Part shown: positions 28,579 through 37,761 of the stretch, piece after piece
Numbering within the stretch: the stretch's first letter is position 1
Layout of the letters: every line of letters begins with the position of its first letter
Made by a program: the position numbers and the translations under genes
Assembly (NCBI GenBank): GCA_036339585.1
Contig: JAYZAS010000005.1
Location: 1 to 64,000 of the forward strand
DNA: 64,000 nucleotides
Direction: 5' to 3'
Source of the DNA: Pseudomonadota bacterium
Lineage (GTDB): Bacteria > Pseudomonadota > Alphaproteobacteria > UBA8366
Notes under the pieces: model-generated
The model's database searches: none
Seen by the model: the letters and a program-made list of their open reading frames with translations, nothing else
Told to the model about the DNA's origin: nothing

Positions 28579-29223
28579 TTGTCAGATATTTTTGAAGAGG
28601 TCGATGAGGAGGTCCGAAAGGATAAATACTCAAAGTTGTGGCGAAAGTACGGTAATTGGTTTGTCTCTTGCGCTGTAGCACTCTTAATTTCAGCAGTCGG
28701 ATATGTTCAATGGCAAAAATATAATTTTGAGCAGCGTGCTCAATCGAGCACTGAATTTAACGCTGCTCTTAGGCTAATTGATTCGAAAAAACTAGATGAA
28801 GCTACAAGCGCATTAGCTGGACTAGCTGAAAGCGGCACTAAAGGTTATACAATTTTAGCAAAATTTCGGGCCGCTGGTCTCAAGGTACAGGCTGGCGACA
28901 GTGCAGCTGCTAGTGATATTTATGACGCTATAGCCAATGATGATGAGATAAATGCGTTATATCGAGACTTAGCGCGACTCTACGCGATAATGCAGAAGAT
29001 TGATTATGGTGATACTTCAGAATTATCTACTAACATACGTAAATTACTTTCAGATGACAATCCTTGGCGATTTTCTGCGCGGGAAATGGCAGCAGTCTTG
29101 GCATTACGTAAGCGAGATACAAAAACTGCTAAAGAATATTTCAAAATGCTGACCGATGATCCCGGTACTCCTGCAGGATTGAGACAGAGGGCCAGCGAAA
29201 TGCTGCAAGCAATCGATGGGTAA
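28579..29223 (+). CDS. YfgM-like tetratricopeptide protein
   Basis: A 214-residue inner-membrane protein with a cytoplasmic N terminus (SDIFEEVDEEVRKDKYSKLWRKYG), one transmembrane helix (residues 27-45) and a periplasmic TPR-like helical domain. This is the layout of YfgM, which associates with the SecYEG translocon and periplasmic chaperones. It uses a TTG start with CGGAGGA (28567-28573) at good spacing. Its stop overlaps the bamB start by eight bases, and a yfgM-bamB-der order is widely conserved, which supports the assignment. Confidence 0.85.
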   Translation: MSDIFEEVDEEVRKDKYSKLWRKYGNWFVSCAVALLISAVGYVQWQKYNFEQRAQSSTEFNAALRLIDSKKLDEATSALAGLAESGTKGYTILAKFRAAGLKVQAGDSAAASDIYDAIANDDEINALYRDLARLYAIMQKIDYGDTSELSTNIRKLLSDDNPWRFSAREMAAVLALRKRDTKTAKEYFKMLTDDPGTPAGLRQRASEMLQAIDG

Positions 29224-30577
29224 AAACACAGATCGCTTCGGTACACATCATAACTTTTCAAAGTTTAGTTCGGTAATCATCTTTTTTCTAATATTGAGTG
29301 GGTGTGATACGTTTGATAGTCTTATTGGCAAGAAATCCCCCCCTCCGCTGCCTGGTGAACGCATCCCAATAATGCTTCATGAGCGTGACCGAACAGCAGA
29401 TCCTCGTGTCTCGGACTTGCGAGTGCTGTTGCCTCCCCCCCGTTTGAACCGCGATTGGTCTCAATCAGGCGGCACCCCCTCCCATGCTATGCACCATCTT
29501 AAGATCAATAAGTCAGTGTTACGCCGTTGGAGTGCAGATGCAGGTGAGGGGTCAGGGAAAGATCGACGGTTGCTAGCATCACCCATTGTGGTCGGGAACA
29601 AAGTTTTCGTTACCGATCTCGAATCAAAAGTTACCGCATTTGATGCGAAGAATGGCAACTTTATTTGGCATTTCCGACCAAAAGTGCCGGCACGAGATGA
29701 CGAGGCATTTGGTGGGGGACTTGCCTTTGGAAGTGAAACGGTATTCCTGAGCACCGGATATGGCCGTGTATACGCTTTAGAAGCGAAAACGGGCAAGCTC
29801 AAATGGGAAAAGAAATTGCAGGGCCCAATGCGCGCGCCTCCAGCGGTGGCAGGTGGTCGTGTCTTTGTTGTGACCATCGATAACCATTTAATTGCGCTCA
29901 ATGCTGAGAGTGGCGAACGATTGTGGACCCATGCAGGCCTCTCAGAAATTGCTGGTTTGTTAGGAGGTGCAGCACCAGCAGTTGATGGTAACACGGTAAT
30001 TGTTCCTTACTCATCCGGGGAGATTTTTGCGATCCGGGCCGAGAACGGTCGGGTTTTTTGGTCGGAAGCGTTATCTCCGGCTCGTAGAATAGATGCTCTT
30101 GCGACACTCGCGCATGTGCGCGGTAGTCCTGTCATTAATCGTGGGTTAGTCCATGCTATAAGCCATTCCGGCCGTTTGGTGGCAATTGATCAGCGATCGG
30201 GCGCTCGTATTTGGGAGCGGAGTATTGGTGGAGTAGAGACACCTTGGGTTGCTGGTGATTTTATTTACCTTCTTAGCAATCAAGCCGAAATTTACTGCCT
30301 AACGCGTCGGGGCGGTCGGATAAGGTGGGTTCGACCACTGCCAAAATTTGAGGACCCTCAGGATAAGGAAGGTCCCATTAAGTGGTCGGGGCCAGTCTTG
30401 GTAAGTGATCGTTTAGTTGTGACTGGCAGCCATGGCGAAGCCTTATCGATATCGCCATACACCGGTGTGCCGTTAGGGCGGGTTGAATTGCCTAGTAGCA
30501 TTTCTATTGCGCCAGTGGTAGCGGGCGGGACACTCTACTTTTTCACTAACGATGCAGAATTGATTGCTTTTCGTTAG
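29216..30577 (+). CDS. bamB: Outer-membrane assembly lipoprotein BamB
   Basis: A 453-residue lipoprotein with the lipobox LSGC (Cys30) after a hydrophobic signal. The mature protein is a PQQ-repeat beta-propeller; blade motifs include VTAFDAKNGNFIWHF, VYALEAKTGKLKWE, LIALNAESGERLW and IFAIRAENGRVFW. BamB is an accessory part of the BAM complex that inserts outer-membrane proteins. The N-terminal 90 residues before the propeller are Pro-rich and longer than in E. coli. It is coupled to the YfgM-like gene and followed by der. Confidence 0.9.
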   Translation: MGKNTDRFGTHHNFSKFSSVIIFFLILSGCDTFDSLIGKKSPPPLPGERIPIMLHERDRTADPRVSDLRVLLPPPRLNRDWSQSGGTPSHAMHHLKINKSVLRRWSADAGEGSGKDRRLLASPIVVGNKVFVTDLESKVTAFDAKNGNFIWHFRPKVPARDDEAFGGGLAFGSETVFLSTGYGRVYALEAKTGKLKWEKKLQGPMRAPPAVAGGRVFVVTIDNHLIALNAESGERLWTHAGLSEIAGLLGGAAPAVDGNTVIVPYSSGEIFAIRAENGRVFWSEALSPARRIDALATLAHVRGSPVINRGLVHAISHSGRLVAIDQRSGARIWERSIGGVETPWVAGDFIYLLSNQAEIYCLTRRGGRIRWVRPLPKFEDPQDKEGPIKWSGPVLVSDRLVVTGSHGEALSISPYTGVPLGRVELPSSISIAPVVAGGTLYFFTNDAELIAFR

Positions 30578-30618
30578 GATAGTCTAAAATATGTTTGGCA
30601 CCTGAGGAGTGTGCACGG

Positions 30619-31959
30619 ATGGGTATTACCGTGGCTATTGTTGGACGTCCAAATACTGGTAAATCAACGCTTTTTAACAGGCTTGTAGGCAAACGCTTAG
30701 CAATAGTAGACGACGCGGCTGGTGTTACCCGTGATCGACGTGAAGGGGATGGATCCCTTGGAGATCTCCACTTTCGTGTTGTGGACACTGCTGGATTTGA
30801 TGGCATCGAGTCAAACAACCTAGCGGGAAGAATGCAACAGCAAACTAAGCAGGCAGTTTCGGAATGTGATGTAGTGTTGATGCTAATAGATGCCCGAGCC
30901 GGGATAAATCCACTAGACCGGTTTTTTGCGAATTGGCTCAGGGGTCAATCGGCCTTTACAATACTGATTGCAAACAAATGCGAGGGTGGGGGAGGTGTCT
31001 CTGGGCGGTTAGAAGCGTTTGAATTGGGGCTTGGCGACCCTCTAGCTATTTCTGCGGAACATGGCGAAGGCTTGGCAGATTTGTACACAGCGCTTCAACC
31101 AATTTTTGACCATGCCGGTAACTCAAATAAACTAGCTACGCCGCCGGAACTCCAATTGGCTATTGTTGGACGTCCAAATACCGGTAAATCCACACTTGTA
31201 AATCAATTATTGAAAAATGACCGAATGCTAACGGGGCCAGAGGCTGGAATAACTCGTGACTCAATCGGTATTGAGCTGCACTACCAAGGACACTCGTTGA
31301 AATTAATTGATACTGCGGGTCTTCGTCGCAAGGCAAGAGTAGACGATAAGTTAGAGAAGCTTTCTGCCTTAGATACTTTGCGTGCTATTAGGTACGCTCA
31401 GGTAGCTGTTGTCTTACTAGACGGACAACAACCAGTTGAACGGCAAGATATAACAATTGCTCGCCAAGTTGCAGATGAAGGGAGAGCTCTAATAATTGCA
31501 GTAAATAAATGTGATTTATTAGTTTCAAGAAAAAATACAAAACAAATGTTGGAGCAACGCCTTGAAAGCTCTCTTGCTCAGGTTCGCGGGGTTCCAATTA
31601 TAACTTTGTCGGCCCTTACAGGACGTGGAATAAAAGAGTTAATGGAGGCGGTCTTTTCAATTTATCAAACTTGGAATCGCAGAGTCACCACCGCACAACT
31701 CAACCGCTGGCTGGCGGACATGGTTGAAATTCATCCGCCACCTTTGGCATCAAGTGGGCGTCGTATCAAGCTTCGATATATAACTCAGATTAAAAGCCGT
31801 CCGCCGACCTTTGCGATTTGGGTATCAAGACCAAAGAACATAGCTGAGTCTTATAAACGTTATTTGATAGGTGGCTTACGCGAATCTTTTGGATTGTGTG
31901 GTGTGCCAATACGGATGGAATTTCGTCAGGGTAAAAACCCATATAGTACTGATAAATAA
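30619..31959 (+). CDS. der: Ribosome-assembly GTPase Der (EngA)
   Basis: A GTPase of about 446 residues with two tandem G domains and a C-terminal KH-like domain, needed for 50S ribosome maturation. Both P-loops are visible (GRPNTGKSTLFN and GRPNTGKSTLVN), as are the switch II motifs DTAGFD and DTAGL and the NKC(D/E) motifs. The open frame starts at 30595, but the ATG at 30619 has GAGGAG upstream and gives the usual N terminus MGITVAIVGRPN. It follows bamB by 41 bases. Confidence 0.94.
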   Translation: MGITVAIVGRPNTGKSTLFNRLVGKRLAIVDDAAGVTRDRREGDGSLGDLHFRVVDTAGFDGIESNNLAGRMQQQTKQAVSECDVVLMLIDARAGINPLDRFFANWLRGQSAFTILIANKCEGGGGVSGRLEAFELGLGDPLAISAEHGEGLADLYTALQPIFDHAGNSNKLATPPELQLAIVGRPNTGKSTLVNQLLKNDRMLTGPEAGITRDSIGIELHYQGHSLKLIDTAGLRRKARVDDKLEKLSALDTLRAIRYAQVAVVLLDGQQPVERQDITIARQVADEGRALIIAVNKCDLLVSRKNTKQMLEQRLESSLAQVRGVPIITLSALTGRGIKELMEAVFSIYQTWNRRVTTAQLNRWLADMVEIHPPPLASSGRRIKLRYITQIKSRPPTFAIWVSRPKNIAESYKRYLIGGLRESFGLCGVPIRMEFRQGKNPYSTDK

Positions 31960-31966
31960 ATTTATT

Positions 31967-32701
31967 TCATTTGGGACAAATTTCAGGATAAGCCTCAAAT
32001 GTCTTACCATTTTGTTCGAAATCTGCTTCGGCTAAATCAACGAAAACCCCAGTCATCTCCTCTGGTCGGCGAAGTTTTTTTGGATTTTCTCCAGGAAATG
32101 CCTTAGCTCGCATTGAGGTGCGCTGACGACCAGGATCTACAAGATTTACACGTACATTAGTGTGTTGAACTTCCTGGGCGTATGTTCTTATAAGCGCTTC
32201 TAACGCTGCTTTGCTGGCCGCATAGCCCCCCCAAAAAGGGTTTAAATCAATTGCTGCCCTTGACGTCACAAATATCGCACGTCCAGCATCAGAGGCCTTT
32301 AAAAGTGGATCCATAGAACGGATTAAGCGATAATTCGCTGTTACATTCAGAGCAATGACATTATCCCACGTAGTCGGTTCAAGGTGGTGGACTGGAGTTA
32401 ATTCACCGAGTGTTCCCGCATTCCCAATTACAATGTCTATCCTGCCAAACCGCTCATATAGCGCAGCGCCAAGTTGATCAATTGTATCGCCGTCTGCTAG
32501 ATCAAGTGGAACCAGCGTGGACTCGGTGCCATTAATTTTTCTGATGGAGTCGTCCGTGTCCTCCAAGCCCCCTACCGTTCGTGCTGTCAAAACAGTATGG
32601 GCCCCCTCCTGTGCAAATCTTTTTGCAATGGCCGAGCCTATGCCGCGGCTGGCACCAGTAATAAGTGCTATACGATCTTTTAAGCGGTTATTTGGCATCA
32701 T
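31967..32701 (-). CDS. SDR-family oxidoreductase
   Basis: A classical SDR: TGASRGIG, GNAGTLGEL, the catalytic Ser in VTSRAAI, and YAASK. Homologues of this type sit near cell-envelope genes in Rhodospirillales, but the substrate is unknown. The frame opens at 32737; I place the start at MMPNNRLKDRIALITG (32701 or 32698) because that matches SDR N-termini, although no good ribosome binding site marks either. It converges with der, with seven bases between the two stops. Confidence 0.8.
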   Translation of the reverse strand: MMPNNRLKDRIALITGASRGIGSAIAKRFAQEGAHTVLTARTVGGLEDTDDSIRKINGTESTLVPLDLADGDTIDQLGAALYERFGRIDIVIGNAGTLGELTPVHHLEPTTWDNVIALNVTANYRLIRSMDPLLKASDAGRAIFVTSRAAIDLNPFWGGYAASKAALEALIRTYAQEVQHTNVRVNLVDPGRQRTSMRAKAFPGENPKKLRRPEEMTGVFVDLAEADFEQNGKTFEAYPEICPK

Positions 32702-32968
32702 GTATGTGTCACAATGTATCCCCTTGGCGCTCAACATTTACCCTTTGAATTTCACATATGTAGAGCACAAAAACGGAATTTTAAAGGTTTGCAAATGATA
32801 CTAAGCTCTCGAGGCATTTTTATGGTGTAGTGATTTTTATCAATAACAAAAATAGTAGATTCGCAATTTGAACCTACTTTTTTACGCAAATTACCAAGGG
32901 CGAAGCAGTATGACGACATTTCTCTTGGAAATTCCTATTATCCAAGGCGTAGTCTTATCTAAACAAAA

Positions 32969-33679
32969 TCATTGTACCTCGCGCTGCAAAAGCTCGTTAA
33001 ATTCCCTGCGCTCGTTTTCATTGTATCCCTGCACCCCTTTTTGTCTGTTAGGATTAGCAGCATTAGGATTGAGAAGCTTTTCAAATGCCTCGCGGTTGTT
33101 TTGAGTGTTACCGAGTCTTTGAACTCCCTTTTTTAAAAGGTCTATTTCCGTTTTGCCCGTAACCGATTTGGCTGCATCGCCCACATTATGTTGCAGTCGA
33201 GTGGGCAGCAAGGACCAGATAAAATCGGCGCCGAGTGTAACTAACGGTGCAGCTTTAGCCCCCCTTATATCCGATGGAATATGCTCTTCTTTTTCATAAA
33301 AGATACTAATCGCGATGTAGATTACGGCGAGGAGCAGCCAAGCTCTTGCGATGCCAAAGAATACTCCAAATGTGCGATCGAGGCCGCTCATGTAGCTTTT
33401 CTGAACCTTCTCTGATAAAAAGTTTCCAATAATCGATAAGATAATTATTGATACCAAAAACAGGCCCGCTCCAGTAGCGATCCGAGATAGCCAAATATTA
33501 CCTATCAAAGTGTAAACGTGAGGCTCGATATAAGGAAACGAAAACAGAGTAATCAAGCTTGCGCCAACCCATCCAAGTAAAGATAAGATTTCTTTCGCCA
33601 AGCCACGGGAGAGCCCAATCAGTGTGGACAAAAACGTAACGACCATCACGATAATATCAGTTACGGCGATATCACCCAT
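32969..33679 (-). CDS. cvpA: CvpA family membrane protein
   Basis: A 236-residue protein with four N-terminal transmembrane helices (first DIIVMVVTFLSTLIGLSRG, then LLGWVGASLITLFSF and onward) and a long hydrophilic C-terminal tail. The start of the CvpA domain (SRGLAKEILSLLGW) is clear. CvpA is linked to envelope homeostasis and, in E. coli, colicin V production. It overlaps the end of radA by eight bases, so the two are co-transcribed. Confidence 0.85.
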   Translation of the reverse strand: MGDIAVTDIIVMVVTFLSTLIGLSRGLAKEILSLLGWVGASLITLFSFPYIEPHVYTLIGNIWLSRIATGAGLFLVSIIILSIIGNFLSEKVQKSYMSGLDRTFGVFFGIARAWLLLAVIYIAISIFYEKEEHIPSDIRGAKAAPLVTLGADFIWSLLPTRLQHNVGDAAKSVTGKTEIDLLKKGVQRLGNTQNNREAFEKLLNPNAANPNRQKGVQGYNENERREFNELLQREVQ

Positions 33680-35096
33680 GCTGTTTTCCTAACAATTTAT
33701 CTTTAACCGCATCACTGCCGAACTGATGAATTAAGCCGCTCAAGTGTCGTATTTCTGTAACTTTCAGGTTCTGATCTTTGTTATTTTTTTTCGCTCGTTC
33801 TGGAAACGCTGGTGTTAATGCCACTGTAAACCCAAGTTTGGCTGCCTCACGAATTCGCGCTTCGGCTTGATTTACCGGACGCACCTCACCGGAAAGGCCT
33901 ATTTCACCGAATACAATCATATTTTCAGGCATTGGCTCGCTTATGAGCGAGGAGATCAATGCGGCCGCAACTGCCAGGTCAGCTGCCGGCTCGCTAATAC
34001 GCAATCCTCCCACTACATTGAGATAGACGTCGTTACCGCCAAATTGCAAGCCGCAACGAGCCTCTAAGACGGCCAGTATCATTGAAAGCCTTGCAGAATC
34101 CCATCCTACGACAGCACGCCGCGGCGTGGCTAATGGTGACGGGGCAACAAGTGCCTGAATCTCGACCAACATTGGCCGCGATCCCTCAATTCCAGCGAAA
34201 ACCGATGCGCCTGAGACTTCACCTTGACGATCTGCTAAGAACAAAGCTGAGGGGTTAGTGACCTCGCTTAGACCTTGGCCAGTCATTTCGAAAACCCCTA
34301 TTTCATCAGTTGCGCCGAAACGATTTTTGACTGACCGCAGTAAACGAAATTGATGGCCCCGCTCTCCTTCAAAATAAAGAACGGTGTCAACCATATGTTC
34401 CAAAACGCGTGGGCCTGCTAAGGCGCCCTCTTTAGTCACGTGGCCAACCAAAAGTAAAGCGAACCCACGCCTTTTTGCGAGTCGGATTAACTCTTGTGCA
34501 GATGCTCGGATCTGCGCAACTGTTCCGGGCGCTGACCCCAAGCTAGCGCTGTACATTGTTTGAATTGAGTCTATCACGACTACATCTGGTCGATCATCAA
34601 TGTCGAGTGTTGCTAAAATATTGGCCACATTTGTAGCTGTTGCCAGCTCTACTGGCTCTGCAGCCACATCAAGCCTGGCCGCTCGCATTCTTATTTGATC
34701 GACTGCTTCTTCGCCGGATATGTAAATACAGCGAGCTTTCTGAGCAAGTGCTGCTGTTACCTGCAATAATAGAGTTGATTTTCCAATTCCAGGATCACCA
34801 CCAATTAAAAGAGCAGATCCATCGACAAGACCATTTCCAGTAACGCGGTCAAATTCTTCGATGCCGGTTTTCCGTCGTGGTGCACTTTTGGAATTTCCCA
34901 CTAAATTTACGAAATTTATGGGGGTTCCCATATCTGAAAACGACTGCGCCCGTAATTTACCGCCAATAGGTGCAGATTCAGGAAGGATTTCCTCTACAAT
35001 ACTATTCCAGGCGTCGCACTCATCACAATAACCGACCCATCGGGGATGCACAGATCCACAGCTCTGACAAACGAAACGATTTTTCACTTTGGCCAT
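33672..35096 (-). CDS. radA: DNA repair protein RadA (Sms)
   Basis: A 474-residue RecA-like helicase that drives branch migration during recombination. The N-terminal zinc finger is FVCQSCGSVHPRWVGYCDEC, Walker A is GGDPGIGKST, the RadA-specific motif is KNRFG (SVKNRFGATDEIGVFEM), and the C-terminal Lon-like domain has GLSGEVRPV. The length is normal. It lies between mlaF and cvpA in a minus-strand run from dnaB to cvpA. Confidence 0.94.
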   Translation of the reverse strand: MAKVKNRFVCQSCGSVHPRWVGYCDECDAWNSIVEEILPESAPIGGKLRAQSFSDMGTPINFVNLVGNSKSAPRRKTGIEEFDRVTGNGLVDGSALLIGGDPGIGKSTLLLQVTAALAQKARCIYISGEEAVDQIRMRAARLDVAAEPVELATATNVANILATLDIDDRPDVVVIDSIQTMYSASLGSAPGTVAQIRASAQELIRLAKRRGFALLLVGHVTKEGALAGPRVLEHMVDTVLYFEGERGHQFRLLRSVKNRFGATDEIGVFEMTGQGLSEVTNPSALFLADRQGEVSGASVFAGIEGSRPMLVEIQALVAPSPLATPRRAVVGWDSARLSMILAVLEARCGLQFGGNDVYLNVVGGLRISEPAADLAVAAALISSLISEPMPENMIVFGEIGLSGEVRPVNQAEARIREAAKLGFTVALTPAFPERAKKNNKDQNLKVTEIRHLSGLIHQFGSDAVKDKLLGKQHG

Positions 35097-35132
35097 CAGT
35101 ACATATTTCTTGCCAAAAATGGAGGATATGAA

Positions 35133-35906
35133 TCAAATGATTGCAGGTTCGAAATCTATTGGTCCTTCAGAATTACCATTGATGAACTGGCGGAGGAACT
35201 CATTTTTGGTCGTTTCAATTTCTTCGACTGTTCCATGCCAGATGATTTTGCCTTTGTAAAGCATGGCTATACGGTCCGCGATTTTCCGTGCACTCGACAT
35301 ATCATGTGTAATTGATAAGCCAGTAGCACCAATATTTTGGGTGGTTTCGACAATAAGCTCGTTGATGATATCTCCCATAATGGGATCAAGGCCAGTAGTT
35401 GGTTCATCAAAAAATATTATTTCGGGATTAATCGCAATAGCGCGCGCAAGGCCGACGCGCTTGCGCATTCCTCCTGATAAATCGGAAGGGTGCATCTCTG
35501 CTGTATCTTTTTCCAATCCCACTGCAGCCATCTTTTCAAGCGCAATAGCGCGAGCCGTGCTTGCTAACATTCCTTGTCCTTCAACAAGACCAAAGGCTAC
35601 ATTCTCCCAAACTGACAAGCTGTCGAATAATGCAGCATGTTGGAATAGCATGCCGATCTTTGCGTTGATGGTATTGCGCTCAACAGGACTTAGATCCAGT
35701 ACGGATTGGCCGTCTATTTCAATTTCTCCAATATCTGGTGTTAGAAGCCCTAGTATGCATTTAATGGTGACGGATTTGCCCGTACCGGAGCCTCCAATTA
35801 TTACAAGCGACTCCCCCGGCATGATCTCAAGATCTACACCATCTAGCACAACCTTGTCACCGAAGCGCTTATGAATATTTTTTAGCTTAATTTTTGGTGT
35901 TTTCAT
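35133..35906 (-). CDS. mlaF: ABC transporter ATP-binding protein MlaF
   Basis: The ATPase of the Mla phospholipid transporter, which moves lipids between inner and outer membranes. Walker A is GGSGTGKS, the signature is LSGGMRKR, and Walker B is IIFFDEPTTGLDP. The open frame extends to 36035, but that N-terminal stretch only reads antisense of mlaE. The ATG at 35906 gives the normal start MKTPKIKLKNIHKRFG and overlaps the mlaE stop by four bases. No mlaD or mlaC gene follows; radA does. The rest of the system must be elsewhere. Confidence 0.9.
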   Translation of the reverse strand: MKTPKIKLKNIHKRFGDKVVLDGVDLEIMPGESLVIIGGSGTGKSVTIKCILGLLTPDIGEIEIDGQSVLDLSPVERNTINAKIGMLFQHAALFDSLSVWENVAFGLVEGQGMLASTARAIALEKMAAVGLEKDTAEMHPSDLSGGMRKRVGLARAIAINPEIIFFDEPTTGLDPIMGDIINELIVETTQNIGATGLSITHDMSSARKIADRIAMLYKGKIIWHGTVEEIETTKNEFLRQFINGNSEGPIDFEPAII

Positions 35907-36682
35907 GCGCCAAAGAACATCGCGGTTATCATATAATTGAGGATGAGTATTAAAATTGCCGAAGAGACCACCGCGTTGATGGTGGCCGCGCCAACACCTT
36001 GCGCTCCTCCTTTTGAGAAATATCCCTGATAACACCCCATTAACGTTGTGACAAAACCAAAAACTGTCGCCTTTACCAGGCCAGAAAAAACATCAGTGAA
36101 TTGGACGAAATCCCAGGTGTTTTTAAGATAGATTGCAGCATTAAAATCAAGCTTATATACCGCTACTATATAACCACCGAATATGCCGATAACATCGCCT
36201 ACTAAGATGAGAATAGGTAATGTGGCTATTCCGGCAATCACACGCGGCGCTACGAGATACTTAAAGGGCTCCGTAGCGAGCGTAGTCAAAGCGTCAATTT
36301 GTTCAGTTACCCTCATAGTGCCGATTTCGGCAGCGATCGAAGAGCCAACCCTCGCGGCAACCATCAGACCAGCGAGTACCGGGGCTAACTCTCGCGTTAT
36401 GCTGAGCACGACAACCTTCGCTATCGAACTTTCTGCACCCGCGGCAAAACGAGCAAAACCGGTATAGCTTTGTAGGGCTAACACCATTCCGGCGAACACG
36501 GTTGTTAGCCCCACGACTGGCAGCGAATAATATCCAATCTCTACTATTTGCCGCCAGATGAGTTGGAAATAGAAAGGTGGACGAAAGCAATGTGACACTG
36601 CCACTATTGTAAAATGGGTAATATGTCCAACGGCTCGGAAAAATCCGAGGATTGTTGCCCCCGTAAGTTGCAAAAAGCTCAT
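35903..36682 (-). CDS. mlaE: ABC transporter permease MlaE
   Basis: A 259-residue inner-membrane permease with the MlaE/YrbE fold. Recognised are the elbow helix and SLPVVGLTTVFAGMVLALQ, then ARVGSSIAAEIGTMRVTEQIDAL (the conserved coupling helix region) and GYFSKGGAQGVGAATINAVV. It overlaps alr at its 5' end and mlaF at its 3' end by four bases each, so translation of the three is coupled. Confidence 0.92.
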   Translation of the reverse strand: MSFLQLTGATILGFFRAVGHITHFTIVAVSHCFRPPFYFQLIWRQIVEIGYYSLPVVGLTTVFAGMVLALQSYTGFARFAAGAESSIAKVVVLSITRELAPVLAGLMVAARVGSSIAAEIGTMRVTEQIDALTTLATEPFKYLVAPRVIAGIATLPILILVGDVIGIFGGYIVAVYKLDFNAAIYLKNTWDFVQFTDVFSGLVKATVFGFVTTLMGCYQGYFSKGGAQGVGAATINAVVSSAILILILNYMITAMFFGA

Positions 36683-37761
36683 TCATTAGCCCCAATATAA
36701 ATCCGTTTGTGGCGTGGTCCTAGAGTAGTTAGCAATTCATATCCAATAGTTCCAGCGCATTTAGCAAGATCGTCAACGCTAATTGTGGAGCCTATTATTT
36801 CAGCCCAGTCCCCTGGTTTTACGCCTTCTATACCCGTTATGTCTACGCTTATCAGGTCCATTGAAATACGGCCGGCAACAGGGGCAAGCATTCCTTTTAT
36901 AGCAACATGCGCTGTTTGCGCTAAAGCACGTGAATAGCCGTCCGCATATCCAATTGCTATCGTTGCGATTTGGCGTCTTTTATTAGATCGAAAAGTAGCT
37001 CCATATCCAACTGTTTCTCCGCGAGTTACTTCTCTGCATTGCATTATTCTAGCCTTTAAATTGATGACAGGCCTCATTGGGTTTGGTTGATTTTTTGTTG
37101 GATTTCCACCGTACAGTGCATATCCGGGCCGCACCATGTCAAAATGATAAGATGGGCCCAAAAAAATTCCAGATGAGGCGCTCAACGAGCGGGGAGAGGA
37201 TTGAAATGTGGGTCGTAGTGCTTGAAATTTTTTAAGCTGTTGAACATTTAAATCATGGCCTGGCTCATCGGCACATGCGAGGTGGCTTAATATGAGTGTT
37301 GGCTGGATTACAGATCCATTTGAGATACTAGAGGACAGTTTTAAGAAATCTTTTTTCGATAGCCCAAGTCTATTCATACCTGTATCCAAATGAAGCGCTG
37401 CAGGTCCTCTCGAATTCCATAGTTTAACTTGCGGAATTGAATTCAGCACGGGCCGCAGTGAAGCCTCTGCAAGGGCAACGTTGTTCTCTTCTGATACTCC
37501 AGCAAAAACATAAATTGTCTTTGCGGTTATAGTTCTTAAAGTTAGTCCTTCATCAAGTGTTGCAACAAAAAATGTCTTGCACCCGGCTTCCTCTAGCGTG
37601 CGTACGACGGGCCGCAATCCTAAACCATAGGCGTTTGCCTTGACGACCGCGGCGCACTCCGAAGGCGCACTTTGTTCGGCAAGAAAATGATAGTTTGCGG
37701 CGAGTGCTTCAAGGTTAATAGAAAGCTCGCTCAGGCTGTTTTTAGTTAAAGCCGTCTCCAT
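36679..37761 (-). CDS. alr: Alanine racemase
   Basis: A PLP enzyme that makes D-alanine for peptidoglycan. The PLP lysine is in VKANAYGLG and the catalytic Tyr region is GETVGYGATF. HLDTGMNRLG and RPGYALYG are also typical. The open frame begins at 37803, but the ATG at 37761 (METALTKNSLSEL) matches family length better and leaves a 20-base overlap with dnaB; an upstream start cannot be excluded. It is part of the dnaB-alr-mlaE-mlaF-radA-cvpA run. Confidence 0.92.
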   Translation of the reverse strand: METALTKNSLSELSINLEALAANYHFLAEQSAPSECAAVVKANAYGLGLRPVVRTLEEAGCKTFFVATLDEGLTLRTITAKTIYVFAGVSEENNVALAEASLRPVLNSIPQVKLWNSRGPAALHLDTGMNRLGLSKKDFLKLSSSISNGSVIQPTLILSHLACADEPGHDLNVQQLKKFQALRPTFQSSPRSLSASSGIFLGPSYHFDMVRPGYALYGGNPTKNQPNPMRPVINLKARIMQCREVTRGETVGYGATFRSNKRRQIATIAIGYADGYSRALAQTAHVAIKGMLAPVAGRISMDLISVDITGIEGVKPGDWAEIIGSTISVDDLAKCAGTIGYELLTTLGPRHKRIYIGANE